DNA of 11,405 nt from Propionibacteriaceae bacterium (lineage in GTDB: Bacteria > Actinomycetota > Actinomycetes > Propionibacteriales > Propionibacteriaceae). Below are positions 1 to 7,666 of the stretch, one piece after another. The notes under the pieces were generated by a model. It saw only the letters and a list, made by a program, of their open reading frames with translations, did no database searches and had not been told where the DNA came from. Numbering within the stretch: the stretch's first letter is position 1; every line of letters starts with the position of its first letter. Position numbers and translations under genes: made by a program. Location of the stretch: positions 1-11,405 of the forward strand of contig JAIRXX010000373.1 in the NCBI GenBank assembly GCA_031268065.1, given 5' to 3'.

Positions 1-835
1 CGCTGCGCAGTTGGTGCCGGGCGAACGGAATGACCAGCGCCAGCCCTGCCGCGATCACGCCCCAGCCGATGAGGTTGCCGATACCCAGCAATTTGACCAG
101 GCTTAGCCCGCCGACGATCAGCACCAGTATCCCGATCAGGCTGGCCAGTCCAGCCAGGTCGCGCTGTTCGGAGGGGATCGGTTTTGACTCGGGCACCAGC
201 CAGGCGACCAACCCGACGAGGACGGTGACGCCGACGGCAGGCACCAGCAAGGTCAGCCGCAGCGCGTCGGCGAACGCGGGTGACAGCGCCGGATCGACGC
301 CGGTGTCGAGTGCGGACTGCAGCGCGTCCCATCCTCCCGAGCCGGTGAAGAATTGGCCGCCGAAGATGGCTGCGCCCACCGAGCCGATCATGAATGACAC
401 GATCAGCGCCGCAGACGCCGCAGAGATCTGTTCGTCCGCCTCGTCGCCAACGCCGAATCCGGATCGCAGCAGGGCCAGCTCGAGCGCCGTCCAGACAGCG
501 CTGAACGACATCAGCGAGAAGGCGGCCATCACTGAGACCAGGCCGCCGCCGGCCACCACCCACCAACTCGCCGCCGCAGTCACGCCCACCGAGGTGAGCA
601 GCGCTTTCTTATGGCCGAAACGGTCGCCGCATTTGGTCAGCGCGGGAATAATGATCGCCCCGCACAGAGTCTGCGCGGCCTCGATCCAATTCCAGTCACT
701 GTCGTGCAGGCCGACCGATCTGGCCAGCGGGACTATCAGCGGCGTGTAATAGGCGCCGAGGATGCCGGAGACGAATTCGACGCCTATTACGCCGATGAGG
801 ATTCTGGTGTGCGCTTTGGCCAGGAGTTCTTTCAT
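1..835 (-). CDS. Major facilitator superfamily transporter, probably DHA2-like drug:H+ antiporter (partial, 3' end beyond window)
   Basis: The reverse strand reads openly from an ATG at 835-833 to the window edge, giving the first 278 residues. An in-frame TGA lies five codons upstream, so this ATG is the likely start; the upstream GAAGA is only a weak ribosome binding site. Hydrophobic segments fall near residues 11-36, 50-66, 78-100, 102-122, 138-162, 193-216, 229-250 and 252-270. The loop after the second segment carries MFS motif A (TKCGDRFGHKKALL, residues 67-80, with D71, R72, G74 and K76/K77). After the sixth helix comes VPESKP, then two more hydrophobic stretches ending in a GW pair and a basic loop, an arrangement typical of 14-helix DHA2 exporters. 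The usual antiporter motif C is only loosely kept (GSVGAAIFGG). It acts in the cell membrane; substrate unknown. It is transcribed divergently from the ribosomal operon and probably has no functional link to it. Membership of MFS is secure; DHA2 assignment is inference. Confidence 0.85.
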   Translation of the reverse strand, partial: MKELLAKAHTRILIGVIGVEFVSGILGAYYTPLIVPLARSVGLHDSDWNWIEAAQTLCGAIIIPALTKCGDRFGHKKALLTSVGVTAAASWWVVAGGGLVSVMAAFSLMSFSAVWTALELALLRSGFGVGDEADEQISAASAALIVSFMIGSVGAAIFGGQFFTGSGGWDALQSALDTGVDPALSPAFADALRLTLLVPAVGVTVLVGLVAWLVPESKPIPSEQRDLAGLASLIGILVLIVGGLSLVKLLGIGNLIGWGVIAAGLALVIPFARHQLRS

Positions 836-920
836 TGGGGGTCTTCTTCAGAGTTCGGGAGGAATCGAGTCGCAAGAGGGCGACTGCTGTCAGACGCCGC
901 AAGCGGCTCACCGGTTCAGC

Positions 921-946
921 TTGTTGGAGGTCGTTTGTCTCAACAA
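921..946. promoter_or_regulatory. Imperfect inverted repeat upstream of the transporter gene (possible operator)
   Basis: TTGTTGGAG at 921-929 faces CTCAACAA at 939-946, an 8-pair inverted repeat with one unpaired G and a 9-base centre. It lies 86-111 bases upstream of the transporter start, a place where a repressor of an efflux pump could bind. No regulator gene is visible in the window, and the CAA repeats that follow (941-949) make a chance match easier. Confidence 0.2.
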
Positions 947-1033
947 CAACAGCGGCGCGGCGCTGCTGCGCCACCACTCATCCCGGAGAAGCCCCTGATC
1001 ATGGTGGAACGCTAGCACAGCGGCGCGTCCGTT

Positions 1034-1062
1034 TTGAACAAGTTCCGCGAAGGCTGGAAAAT
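1034..1062 (+). promoter_or_regulatory. Candidate sigma-70-type promoter for the S10 operon
   Basis: TTGAAC at 1034-1039 matches the -35 consensus at 4 of 6 positions. After a 17-base spacer, GAAAAT at 1057-1062 matches the -10 consensus at 4 of 6. Transcription would begin near 1069 and give a leader of about 318 bases before rpsJ. This is the best-spaced pair in the intergenic region, but actinobacterial promoters are loose and the other candidates cannot be excluded. Confidence 0.3.
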
Positions 1063-1334
1063 CTGCGCCGTCCCACAGTCCGGCGACGGCTGATTTGGCC
1101 TCGTTGGGAGATTCGTGGCAAAATGTAGCGGTTGCTCCGGTGCGGAACGCCAAGTGCGGGCCGCTCGACAAGTCTGGTGCGTCAGTGCCGGGCCAGCCAT
1201 AATCCAGCTAATCAGCGATTGTGTGCGGTCCGGAACGGGCGACACGCGCGACCTCGGGGGTCGGAGCGACTGCTGGATTGGGCGCACCAATGCGGCAGAA
1301 CTGAGCGGTGATCGAGCAGAGGCGGATGACATGC

Positions 1335-1355
1335 CCAAAGTGGCGTCCACCTTGG
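1335..1355 (+). promoter_or_regulatory. Hairpin in the S10 leader, just before the rpsJ ribosome binding site
   Basis: CCAAAGTGG (1335-1343) and CCACCTTGG (1347-1355) form a 9-base stem with one A/C mismatch and a 3-base CGT loop. It ends 17 bases before the AGAAGGA ribosome binding site (1373-1379) and 31 bases before the GTG start. No T-run follows, so it is not an intrinsic terminator. In Escherichia coli the S10 leader is the target of L4-mediated autoregulation; whether this hairpin has an equivalent role is inference. Confidence 0.35.
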
Positions 1356-1386
1356 CGAAGAGAACCCATAGCAGAAGGACTAACTA

Positions 1387-1698
1387 GTGGCGACTCAGAA
1401 GATCCGGATCAGACTCCGGGCCTACGACCACGAGGTCATAGACTCTTCGGCGAAGAAAATCGTCGACACCGTGACCCGCACCGGTGCCAAGGTGGCCGGA
1501 CCCGTGCCGCTGCCCACAGAAAAGAACGTATTCTGCGTGATCCGTTCTCCTCACAAATACAAAGACAGCCGCGAGCATTTCGAGATGCGCACCTACAAGC
1601 GGCTTATCGACATCCTCGATCCCACCCCGAAGACCGTTGACTCGCTGATGCGGCTCGACCTGCCAGCGGGTGTTGACATCGAGATCAAACTTCCGTGA
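1387..1698 (+). CDS. rpsJ: 30S ribosomal protein S10
   Basis: S10 belongs to the 30S head and, in bacteria that have NusB, also takes part in transcription antitermination as NusE. The 103-residue product has the family's usual length and hallmark sequences: [16 protein letters not shown] near the N-terminus, the loop [15 protein letters not shown] in the middle, and [15 protein letters not shown] followed by a C-terminal strand ending VDIEIKLP. The start is GTG, preceded by a clear AGAAGGA site (1373-1379) with 7 bases of spacing, and the first codons give the canonical (V/M)ATQKIRIRL. It is the first gene of the ribosomal operon. In many actinobacteria tuf lies immediately upstream, but here the upstream neighbour is a divergent transporter. 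The gap to rplC is 16 bases. Confidence 0.98.
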   Translation: MATQKIRIRLRAYDHEVIDSSAKKIVDTVTRTGAKVAGPVPLPTEKNVFCVIRSPHKYKDSREHFEMRTYKRLIDILDPTPKTVDSLMRLDLPAGVDIEIKLP

Positions 1699-1714
1699 GA
1701 CGGGTGAGCAGAGA

Positions 1715-2377
1715 ATGAGTAGCGACGAGAAGAAAATTAAGGGCCTGCTCGGCAAGAAGGCCGGGATGACCCAGGTGTGGGACGAGAACAACAAGATCGT
1801 GCCGGTGACAGTCATCGAGGTCGGGACGTGTGTGGTCACCCAAATCCGCACCCCAGACACCGATGGCTACTCAGCCGTCCAACTCGGCCTGGGTTCGGTG
1901 AAGGCCAAGGCAGTCACCAAACCGGTCGCCGGGCACTTCAAGCGGGCCAATGTCACTCCCAGGAAGCATCTGGTCGAGTTCCGCACCTCAGACGCCTCCG
2001 AATACAAGCTGGGCCAAGAGGTCACCGCGGAGTCTTTCGCGGATGGCGAGATAGTTGACGTCACCGGCATCAGCAAGGGCAAGGGCACCGCTGGCGTTAT
2101 GAAGCGGCATGGCTTCGCCGGGTTGCGCGCCAGCCACGGCGTCCACCGCAAGCACCGCTCTCCGGGCGGCATCGGCGCATGCGCCACCCCGGGGCATGTT
2201 TTCAAAGGCACCCGGATGGCAGGCCGGATGGGTGTGGAGCGAGTGACTGTGCAGAATCTAACCATCCACGCCGTCGATGCCGAACGAGGGCTGATCTTGG
2301 TCAAGGGCAGCGTTCCCGGCCCCAAGGGCGCCCTCATCGTGCTGCGAACAGCGGCCAAGAAGGGAGCCAAGGCATGA
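1715..2377 (+). CDS. rplC: 50S ribosomal protein L3
   Basis: L3 binds 23S rRNA, nucleates early 50S assembly and sends a loop to the peptidyl transferase centre. The 220-residue product opens with a short charged stretch and then [16 protein letters not shown], the family's N-terminal signature. The central extension, about residues 139-172, contains [20 protein letters not shown] followed by [12 protein letters not shown]. At the position of the glutamine methylated in E. coli L3 (GQNQTPG) this protein has ACATPG, as I recall for actinobacterial L3. The ATG at 1715 was chosen because it gives the normal N-terminus; frames open further upstream lie inside rpsJ. The AGCAGAGA before it is a modest ribosome binding site, so coupling to S10 translation is likely. 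Its stop overlaps the rplD start by four bases (ATGA). Confidence 0.97.
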   Translation: MSSDEKKIKGLLGKKAGMTQVWDENNKIVPVTVIEVGTCVVTQIRTPDTDGYSAVQLGLGSVKAKAVTKPVAGHFKRANVTPRKHLVEFRTSDASEYKLGQEVTAESFADGEIVDVTGISKGKGTAGVMKRHGFAGLRASHGVHRKHRSPGGIGACATPGHVFKGTRMAGRMGVERVTVQNLTIHAVDAERGLILVKGSVPGPKGALIVLRTAAKKGAKA

Positions 2378-3300
2378 GCGAGAATCGCAATGTGAAAGTC
2401 CTCGACGCTGAGCTTTTAGCCCAACTTCCCGGCGATATTTTCGACGTTCAGACCAACGTGGCTTTGATCCACCAAGTGGTGGTGGCCCAGTTGGCAGCCG
2501 CCCGGCAGGGCACCCATTCCACCAAGACCCGAGGTGAGGTCGCCGGTGGCGGGGCGAAGCCGTGGCGGCAGAAGGGCACCGGACGTGCCCGCCAAGGTTC
2601 CAGGCGTGCGCCGCAGTGGACTGGCGGCGGCATCGTGCATGGCCCCAAGCCGCGCGATTACGCCCAGCGCACTCCGAAGAAAATGATCCGCGCCGCACTC
2701 TATGGAGCCCTGTCTGACCGCGCCCGCGAGGATCGCATCTCAGTGGTCGGCACGCTCGTCTCCGGAGAAGACCCCTCCACCCGCGAGGCGCTGGCCGCGC
2801 TGGCCGCGCTGGCTGGTGGCCAGTTGCTGGTGGTGCTCTCCCGCGATGAGGACCTTGCCTGGCTGAGCTTGCGCAATGTGCCGAGCGTGCAGGTCATAGT
2901 GGTTGACCAGCTCAACGCCTACGACGTCTTGCTGGCCGACGATATTGTTTTCACCACCGAGGCGCTGTCCTACTTCATCGGCGGCGAAGTGGTGACTGTG
3001 GCCGACGAATCGGCCAGGGCCAAGCCGGCGGCCAAGAAGGCCAAGGCGAAGGCGGTCGCTGCCCAAGAAGCTGAGCAGGATGAGCCAGCTGAGGCTGAGC
3101 CTGAGTCTGAGGATGAGCCAGCTGAGGCTGAGCCAGAGCAGCCGGTGAAGAAGACCAGGGCCAAGAAGGCGCCGGTCGAGGCAGAGGCTGAAACGCCCGC
3201 CGAGCCGGAAACCGCCGAGGAGCCCGCAAGGCCGGAAACTGCCAAAGTGGAGGCTGAGGCCGAGGTGGCCGAAGAAGCTGGCGAGGAGGCCGACAAGTGA
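2374..3300 (+). CDS. rplD: 50S ribosomal protein L4 with long low-complexity C-terminal tail
   Basis: L4 binds 23S rRNA domain I and lines the peptide exit tunnel; in E. coli it also represses its own S10 operon. The first about 209 residues are a normal L4: a globular start ([17 protein letters not shown]), the tunnel loop with [20 protein letters not shown] and [15 protein letters not shown] at about residues 51-87, and the C-terminal fold to [14 protein letters not shown]. Residues 210-308 are additional: a Lys/Ala block ([13 protein letters not shown]), then Glu/Pro/Ala-rich sequence with a duplicated 11-residue unit ([11 protein letters not shown], then [11 protein letters not shown]), a second basic patch (KKTRAKKAP) and an acidic end. 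With 308 residues it is roughly 90-100 longer than the usual 200-225. The tail is probably disordered. ATG 2374 overlaps the rplC stop and is preceded by AAGGGAG. The frame stays intact into rplW, so the tail looks genuine. Confidence 0.96.
   Translation: MSENRNVKVLDAELLAQLPGDIFDVQTNVALIHQVVVAQLAAARQGTHSTKTRGEVAGGGAKPWRQKGTGRARQGSRRAPQWTGGGIVHGPKPRDYAQRTPKKMIRAALYGALSDRAREDRISVVGTLVSGEDPSTREALAALAALAGGQLLVVLSRDEDLAWLSLRNVPSVQVIVVDQLNAYDVLLADDIVFTTEALSYFIGGEVVTVADESARAKPAAKKAKAKAVAAQEAEQDEPAEAEPESEDEPAEAEPEQPVKKTRAKKAPVEAEAETPAEPETAEEPARPETAKVEAEAEVAEEAGEEADK
3077..3134 (+). repeat. In-frame direct repeat within the L4 tail
   Basis: A perfect 25-base direct repeat occurs at 3077-3101 and 3110-3134. 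The offset is 33 bases, so the repeat is in frame and duplicates an 11-residue unit beginning DEPAEAEPE. Flanking bases differ on both sides. It looks like a recent slippage or tandem duplication in the low-complexity tail. Confidence 0.9.
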
Positions 3301-3602
3301 ACGAATTGCTGAATCACCACCGTGATGTGCTGTTGGCCCCGGTGGTCTCTGAAAAGAGCTACGGGCTGCTAGACGAGAACAAATACACCTTCATCGTCGC
3401 CCCGGATGCCAACAAGACCGAGATCAAGATCGCCGTCGAACAGCTGTTCAAGGTGAAGGTCATCGCGGTCAACACCATAAATCGGATCGGCAAGCGTCGG
3501 CGCACCCGTACCGGCTGGGGGAAACGCCCCGACACGAAACGGGCCATCGTCAGCATCGCCGAGGGCCAACGCATTGATATCTTCTCCGGGCCGACGGCCT
3601 GA
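3297..3602 (+). CDS. rplW: 50S ribosomal protein L23
   Basis: L23 sits at the polypeptide exit of the 50S subunit and is the docking site for trigger factor and the signal recognition particle. The 101-residue product has the usual length and the family's pattern: [23 protein letters not shown] at the start, then [20 protein letters not shown], and the basic loop [21 protein letters not shown] before the last strand GQRIDIFSG. The start is GTG, overlapping the rplD stop (GTGA), with AGGAGG at 3284-3289 giving seven bases of spacing inside the end of rplD. That good site means L23 can be initiated directly as well as by coupling. Confidence 0.97.
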   Translation: MNELLNHHRDVLLAPVVSEKSYGLLDENKYTFIVAPDANKTEIKIAVEQLFKVKVIAVNTINRIGKRRRTRTGWGKRPDTKRAIVSIAEGQRIDIFSGPTA

Positions 3603-3619
3603 GAGGAAGGACCAGGGAA

Positions 3620-4456
<837 letters not shown>

Positions 4457-4467
4457 TAGGGAGAGAA

Positions 4468-4749
4468 ATGCCACGTAGCCTCAAAAAAGGTCCCTTCGTA
4501 GACGACCATCTGCAAAAGAAGATCGACGCGCAGAACGAAAAAGCAAGCAAGCAGGTCATCAAAACTTGGTCGCGGCGCTCGATGATAACCCCGGACATGA
4601 TCGGGCACACCATCGCCGTCCACGACGGTCGCAAGCATGTGCCGGTTTTCGTGACTGAGTCGATGATCGGGCACAAGTTGGGCGAATTCGCCCCGACCCG
4701 GACGTATCGCGGCCACGTTAAGGACGACAAAAAAGCGCGTCGGCGCTAG
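4468..4749 (+). CDS. rpsS: 30S ribosomal protein S19
   Basis: S19 lies in the 30S head, next to S13, and contacts the A-site finger of the 50S subunit and tRNA region. The 93-residue product starts [15 protein letters not shown], the family's standard opening. It carries [21 protein letters not shown] and ends with [20 protein letters not shown] plus a short basic tail (KKARRR). Its length is normal. AGGGAGAG at 4458-4465 provides the ribosome binding site, three bases before the ATG. The gap to rplV is 18 bases. Confidence 0.97.
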   Translation: MPRSLKKGPFVDDHLQKKIDAQNEKASKQVIKTWSRRSMITPDMIGHTIAVHDGRKHVPVFVTESMIGHKLGEFAPTRTYRGHVKDDKKARRR

Positions 4750-4767
4750 GCAAGGACTGAGAAGTAG

Positions 4768-5169
4768 ATGAGCAAGAACAAAGAGCAGCACACTCGTCGC
4801 GCCGCACTGCTCGGGAATCGGGCCGGTGCCTACGCCATCGCCCGCCATGTGCGGATGTCGCCCACCAAGGTGCGCCGCGTCATTGACCTGGTTCGCGGGA
4901 TGGGCGTTGTGGACGCCCTGGATGTCTTGAAGTTCGCCCCGCAGGCGGCGGCAGAGCCGGTTTACAAGGTGCTAGCCTCAGCCACCGCGAATGCCTCCGA
5001 AGTCGAGGGACTGCGTGCCGAAGAGTTGTTCGTCGCCCAAGCCTTCGTGGACGAGGGGATGACTTTGCGCCGCATTCGCGCTCGGGCCAAAGGCTCCGCA
5101 TCGCGCATCCTGAAGCGGGGCAGCCATATCACAGTCGTTGTAGAACCCAAAGAGCAGAAGGGAGCCTGA
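4768..5169 (+). CDS. rplV: 50S ribosomal protein L22
   Basis: L22 touches all six 23S domains and its long beta hairpin lines the exit tunnel beside L4, where some macrolide-resistance changes arise. The 133-residue product shows [20 protein letters not shown] near the N-terminus, a helical core ([21 protein letters not shown]), and the hairpin region [20 protein letters not shown] ending ITVVVEP. Family members more often have a GRA-type turn where this protein reads AKGSAS, a small local difference. The ATG at 4768 gives the expected charged N-terminus; the site before it (GAGAAG, 4759-4764) is moderate. It ends two bases before rpsC. Confidence 0.96.
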   Translation: MSKNKEQHTRRAALLGNRAGAYAIARHVRMSPTKVRRVIDLVRGMGVVDALDVLKFAPQAAAEPVYKVLASATANASEVEGLRAEELFVAQAFVDEGMTLRRIRARAKGSASRILKRGSHITVVVEPKEQKGA

Positions 5170-5171
5170 GC

Positions 5172-5990
5172 ATGGGTCAAAAGGTTAACCCCCACGGCTT
5201 CCGCCTAGGCATTACCACCGATCACAAGACCAGATGGTATGCCGACAAGGATTATTCCAAGCTGTTGGCTGAAGACGTGAAGATTCGCCGTTTCCTGCAC
5301 AAGACCTTGGAACGCGCTGGCGTCGCCAGCATCGAATTGGAGCGCCGCAGTGGCCGGGTGCGCATCTTTTTGCACGCCGCCCGTCCCGGCATCGTCATTG
5401 GGCGCAATGGCGAGTCGGCGGAGAAGCTCCGCGTCGATCTGGAGAAGATGACCGGCAAGCAGGTCGAGGTGAACATCCTCGAAGTGAAGAGCACTGAGAC
5501 CGACGCCCAGTTGGTCGCCCAGGGCATCGCCGAACAGCTGGGCGCGCGGGTGGCTTTCCGCCGCGCGATGCGCAAAGCCCAGCAGTCGGCCATGCGGGCC
5601 GGGGCTTTGGGCATCAGAATCCAGTGTTCTGGACGTCTGGGCGGCGCCGAGATGAGCCGTTCGGAGTTCTACCGCGAGGGCCGCGTCCCGCTGCACACGC
5701 TGCGGGCCGACATTGACTACGGCTTCTACGAGGCCCGCACCACCTTTGGGCGGATCGGCGTGAAGGTCTGGATTTACAAGGGCGATGTCTCCGGCAACCG
5801 GCAGGAGCGCGCCGAGTTGCGGGCCAAGCGCCAGCTGGCCGGTGGCCGTGGCGGCAACCGCCCTGGTCGCGGACCACGCCGCGATGGCCGCTCAGACCGC
5901 CCTGACCGGGGCGGACGTCGGCAGAATACCGCCGGCGCCCAGCAGCCTGAGTCTGCGGCTGTGGCCACTAGTGAAAGCACGGGTGCCTGA
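5172..5990 (+). CDS. rpsC: 30S ribosomal protein S3 with Arg/Gly-rich tail
   Basis: S3 forms part of the mRNA entry channel of the 30S subunit together with S4 and S5, and helps unwind mRNA. The protein has 272 residues. The N-terminal KH domain includes the GxxG loop ([16 protein letters not shown], residues 72-87). The C-terminal domain holds [40 protein letters not shown] and [15 protein letters not shown]. From about residue 208 comes a 65-residue tail, first rich in Arg and Gly ([17 protein letters not shown]), then Gln/Ala/Ser-rich. Tails of this type are common in actinobacterial S3, though longer than in E. coli S3 (about 233 residues). The ATG follows AAGGGAGC at the end of rplV. Only one base separates it from rplP. 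Confidence 0.97.
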   Translation: MGQKVNPHGFRLGITTDHKTRWYADKDYSKLLAEDVKIRRFLHKTLERAGVASIELERRSGRVRIFLHAARPGIVIGRNGESAEKLRVDLEKMTGKQVEVNILEVKSTETDAQLVAQGIAEQLGARVAFRRAMRKAQQSAMRAGALGIRIQCSGRLGGAEMSRSEFYREGRVPLHTLRADIDYGFYEARTTFGRIGVKVWIYKGDVSGNRQERAELRAKRQLAGGRGGNRPGRGPRRDGRSDRPDRGGRRQNTAGAQQPESAAVATSESTGA

Positions 5991-5991
5991 C

Positions 5992-6411
5992 ATGTTGATC
6001 CCACGTAGGTTGAAGCACCGCAAACAGCACCACCCCAAGCGCGGTGGACAGGCCAAGGGCGGTACGAAACTCACTTTCGGCGATTTCGGCATCCAAGCCC
6101 TGGAATCTTCTTATCTGACCAACCGGCAGATTGAGAGCGCCCGTATCGCCATGACCCGGCATATGAAGCGCGGCGGCAAGGTCTGGATCAATGTCTATCC
6201 CGACCGCCCGCTGACCAAGAAGCCCGCCGAGACCCGGATGGGTTCCGGCAAGGGTTCTCCGGAGTGGTGGGTCGCCAATATCAAGCCGGGCCGAATCCTC
6301 TTCGAGGTAGCCGGTGTGGGCGAAGACGTGGCCCGCGAGGCCATGCGGCTGGCCATTCACAAATTGCCTTTCAAGGCGCGTTTCATCAAGAGGGAAGCGG
6401 GTGACATCTGA
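5992..6411 (+). CDS. rplP: 50S ribosomal protein L16
   Basis: L16 is a late-assembling 50S protein near the A site and the central protuberance. The 139-residue product begins [20 protein letters not shown], the family's opening in actinobacteria. It continues with [37 protein letters not shown], the [19 protein letters not shown] segment that matches the E. coli hydroxylation-site region, and ends [15 protein letters not shown]. The frame is open well upstream into rpsC, but only the ATG at 5992 yields the conserved N-terminus. No clear ribosome binding site precedes it, so translation probably depends on coupling to S3, whose stop is one base away. Its TGA overlaps the rpmC ATG by one base. 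Confidence 0.97.
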   Translation: MLIPRRLKHRKQHHPKRGGQAKGGTKLTFGDFGIQALESSYLTNRQIESARIAMTRHMKRGGKVWINVYPDRPLTKKPAETRMGSGKGSPEWWVANIKPGRILFEVAGVGEDVAREAMRLAIHKLPFKARFIKREAGDI

Positions 6412-6638
6412 TGGCGAAACTTACCGCCGGCGAGTTGCGGGGGCTGTCCCGCGATGAGCTTAACGCCAAGGTGGCCCAGTTGAAGGAAGAACTATTCGGG
6501 CTGCGTTTCGCCGCCGCCACCGGTCAGCTTGACACGCATGGCAGGCTGCGCGAGGCTCGCAAAGATATCGCTCGGGTCTACACAGTGCTACAAGAGCTAA
6601 ACCTCGGCATCATCGCCGAGCCAGATGAGGACAAGTGA
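6411..6638 (+). CDS. rpmC: 50S ribosomal protein L29
   Basis: L29 is a small two-helix protein at the exit tunnel, adjacent to L23. The 75-residue product has the family's hairpin of helices: [20 protein letters not shown], then [17 protein letters not shown], and [19 protein letters not shown]. The sequence [12 protein letters not shown] looks like Propionibacteriales L29, one of the better taxonomic hints in the window. The acidic end (IIAEPDEDK) is unremarkable. Its start overlaps the rplP stop (TGATG), with AGGGAAG at 6391-6397 as a plausible ribosome binding site. Confidence 0.96.
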   Translation: MAKLTAGELRGLSRDELNAKVAQLKEELFGLRFAAATGQLDTHGRLREARKDIARVYTVLQELNLGIIAEPDEDK

Positions 6639-6643
6639 TTGAG

Positions 6644-6913
6644 ATGAGTGAGCAGGCACTTACCCGAAGCTCCCGCAAGGTCCGCGAGGGCGTTGTGGTC
6701 AGCGACAAGATGGACAAAACTGTTGTGGTCGTGGTGGAGAGCCGGGTGAAGCATCCGCTCTACGGCAAGGTCATGACCAAATCACAGCGTTTGAACGTCC
6801 ACGACGAGGCCAACTCGGCTGGTGTGGGCGACCGGGTGCGGGTGATGGAGACTCGCCCGCTGTCAGCCACGAAGCGTTGGCGTCTGGTGGAAATCGTCGA
6901 GAAGGCGAAGTGA
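6644..6913 (+). CDS. rpsQ: 30S ribosomal protein S17
   Basis: S17 is an OB-fold protein that binds the 5' domain of 16S rRNA early in 30S assembly. The 89-residue product contains [20 protein letters not shown], the HPLYGKVM loop and a closing [20 protein letters not shown] then [10 protein letters not shown], all characteristic. Two starts are possible: ATG at 6644, five bases after the rpmC stop, or GTG at 6635, which overlaps that stop and adds three residues. The GAGG at 6627-6630 is four bases from the GTG and 13 from the ATG, so spacing does not settle it. I chose the ATG because it gives an MSEQ-type N-terminus. Confidence 0.94.
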   Translation: MSEQALTRSSRKVREGVVVSDKMDKTVVVVVESRVKHPLYGKVMTKSQRLNVHDEANSAGVGDRVRVMETRPLSATKRWRLVEIVEKAK

Positions 6914-6920
6914 GGAAGCG

Positions 6921-7289
6921 ATGATCCAACAAGAGACCAGGCTCAAGGTTGCCGATAACACCGGCGCCAAAGAGTTGCTGTGCATTCGGGTGCTGGGTGG
7001 CTCCAAACGGCGCTACGCGGGCTTGGGCGACAAGATCGTCGCAACTGTGAAAGACGCGATTCCGGGCGGCGGGGTGAAGAAAGGCGAAGTTGTGCAGGCG
7101 GTGATCGTGCGTACGGCGAAGCAGACTCGCCGCGCCGACGGGTCGTACATCAAATTTGACGAGAACGCCGCTGTGCTGCTGAAGGCAGACGGGGAGCCGC
7201 GTGGCACCCGCATCTTCGGCCCAGTGGGGCGGGAACTCCGCGAGAAGCGCTACATGCGCATCATCTCGCTGGCACCGGAGGTGATCTGA
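6921..7289 (+). CDS. rplN: 50S ribosomal protein L14
   Basis: L14 lies at the subunit interface, contacts 16S helix 14 and is the docking site of the silencing factor RsfS. The 122-residue product is of standard length and highly conserved: [19 protein letters not shown] at the start, [40 protein letters not shown], and [20 protein letters not shown] near the end. GAGGAAG at 6912-6918 is the ribosome binding site, close to the ATG. The stop overlaps rplX (TGATG). Confidence 0.98.
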   Translation: MIQQETRLKVADNTGAKELLCIRVLGGSKRRYAGLGDKIVATVKDAIPGGGVKKGEVVQAVIVRTAKQTRRADGSYIKFDENAAVLLKADGEPRGTRIFGPVGRELREKRYMRIISLAPEVI

Positions 7290-7666
7290 TGGCTAAGACG
7301 CTGCATGTGAAGAAGGGTGACCGGGTAATGGTCATCGCTGGCAAGGACAAGGGCGCTAAGGGGGAGATCATCTCCGTCGAACCAGAGTCGGGGCGGGTGG
7401 TTGTCCAGGGCGTCAACTTGGTGAAGAAGCACCGCAAAGACAAGCCCAACCAGCAGACCCGGCAGAGCACCCCCGGTGGGATCATCACCGCCGAAGCGCC
7501 GATAGACGCCTCCAACGTTCAGTTGTTGGTGAAAGTTGACCGCAAAGAGGTGGTGACCCGCGTGGGTTATAAGCGCGAAGAGGTGCAACGGTCCCGTCCA
7601 GACGGGACCAGCTACACTGCCACCCGCAGTGTGCGCATCTCCCGCAAGACCGGGAAGGAAATCTGA
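7289..7666 (+). CDS. rplX: 50S ribosomal protein L24
   Basis: L24 is an initiator of 50S assembly that binds the 5' end of 23S rRNA near the tunnel exit. The 125-residue product has an N-terminal KOW motif ([20 protein letters not shown], about residues 8-27). Then follow [20 protein letters not shown] and [18 protein letters not shown], the usual family core. Residues beyond about 85 ([20 protein letters not shown] and so on) form a longer C-terminal part than in E. coli L24 (about 104 residues), within the range I recall for actinobacteria. It overlaps rplN and rplE by one base each, so the three are translationally coupled. Confidence 0.97.
   Translation: MAKTLHVKKGDRVMVIAGKDKGAKGEIISVEPESGRVVVQGVNLVKKHRKDKPNQQTRQSTPGGIITAEAPIDASNVQLLVKVDRKEVVTRVGYKREEVQRSRPDGTSYTATRSVRISRKTGKEI

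Larger units (their letters stand above)
908..1171 (-). pseudogene. Possible small gene or gene remnant, unrecognised
   Basis: On the - strand a frame is open from a stop at 1210 to a stop at 908; the first start-like codon is TTG at 1171, giving 87 residues. I do not recognise the product. It reads more like protein than the other frames here: a mix such as LWDGADFPAFAELV followed by VLAFHHDQGLLRDEWW, and by hand count about 70% G or C at third positions. Reading on upstream through the single TAG at 1210 continues in protein-like sequence (DYGWPGTDAPDL just after the stop, TPEVARVARSG before it), which is what a decayed gene would show. Against it, there is no good ribosome binding site, the start would be TTG, and the frame overlaps the area where the S10 promoter should be. 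It ends 72 bases before the transporter start on the same strand. It may equally be a chance frame in GC-rich DNA. Confidence 0.2.
836..1386. promoter_or_regulatory. Divergent intergenic region: S10 operon promoter/leader and transporter upstream region
   Basis: This stretch of about 550 bases separates the divergent transporter from rpsJ and must carry the promoter of the ribosomal operon. No tuf, fusA or rpsL/rpsG gene is present in it. Candidate + strand sigma-70-like sites are TTGAAC (1034-1039), 17 bases, GAAAAT (1057-1062), and the weaker TTGGCC (1095-1100), 18 bases, CAAAAT (1119-1124). A good isolated -10-like CATAAT (1198-1203) lacks a matching -35. Any of these would give a leader of roughly 180-320 bases, long enough for regulatory folding. 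Short inverted repeats are GCCGTC/GACGGC (1067-1072, 1085-1090) and CGACC/GGTCG (1249-1253, 1259-1263). No convincing transporter promoter was found on the - strand. A minus-strand open frame at 908-1210 is listed separately as a possible remnant. Confidence 0.5.

Noticed and set aside
30..749. Open frame of 239 codons on the + strand at the left end
   Set aside because: It is the antisense shadow of the MFS gene; its Ser/Pro/Thr-rich product has no fold-like pattern, while the opposite strand gives clear membrane helices and motif A.
1198..1203. CATAAT as -10 box of the S10 promoter
   Set aside because: Good hexamer but no -35 match at 16-18 bases upstream and no TG extension; kept only as a weak alternative.
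2179..2373. Longer N-terminus for L4 reading back into rplC
   Set aside because: The conserved L4 start follows the ATGA overlap at 2374; the upstream residues are an out-of-frame reading of L3.
5785..5991. Longer N-terminus for L16 reading back into rpsC
   Set aside because: L16 begins at [11 protein letters not shown] in the family; the upstream part only reads the S3 tail in another frame.
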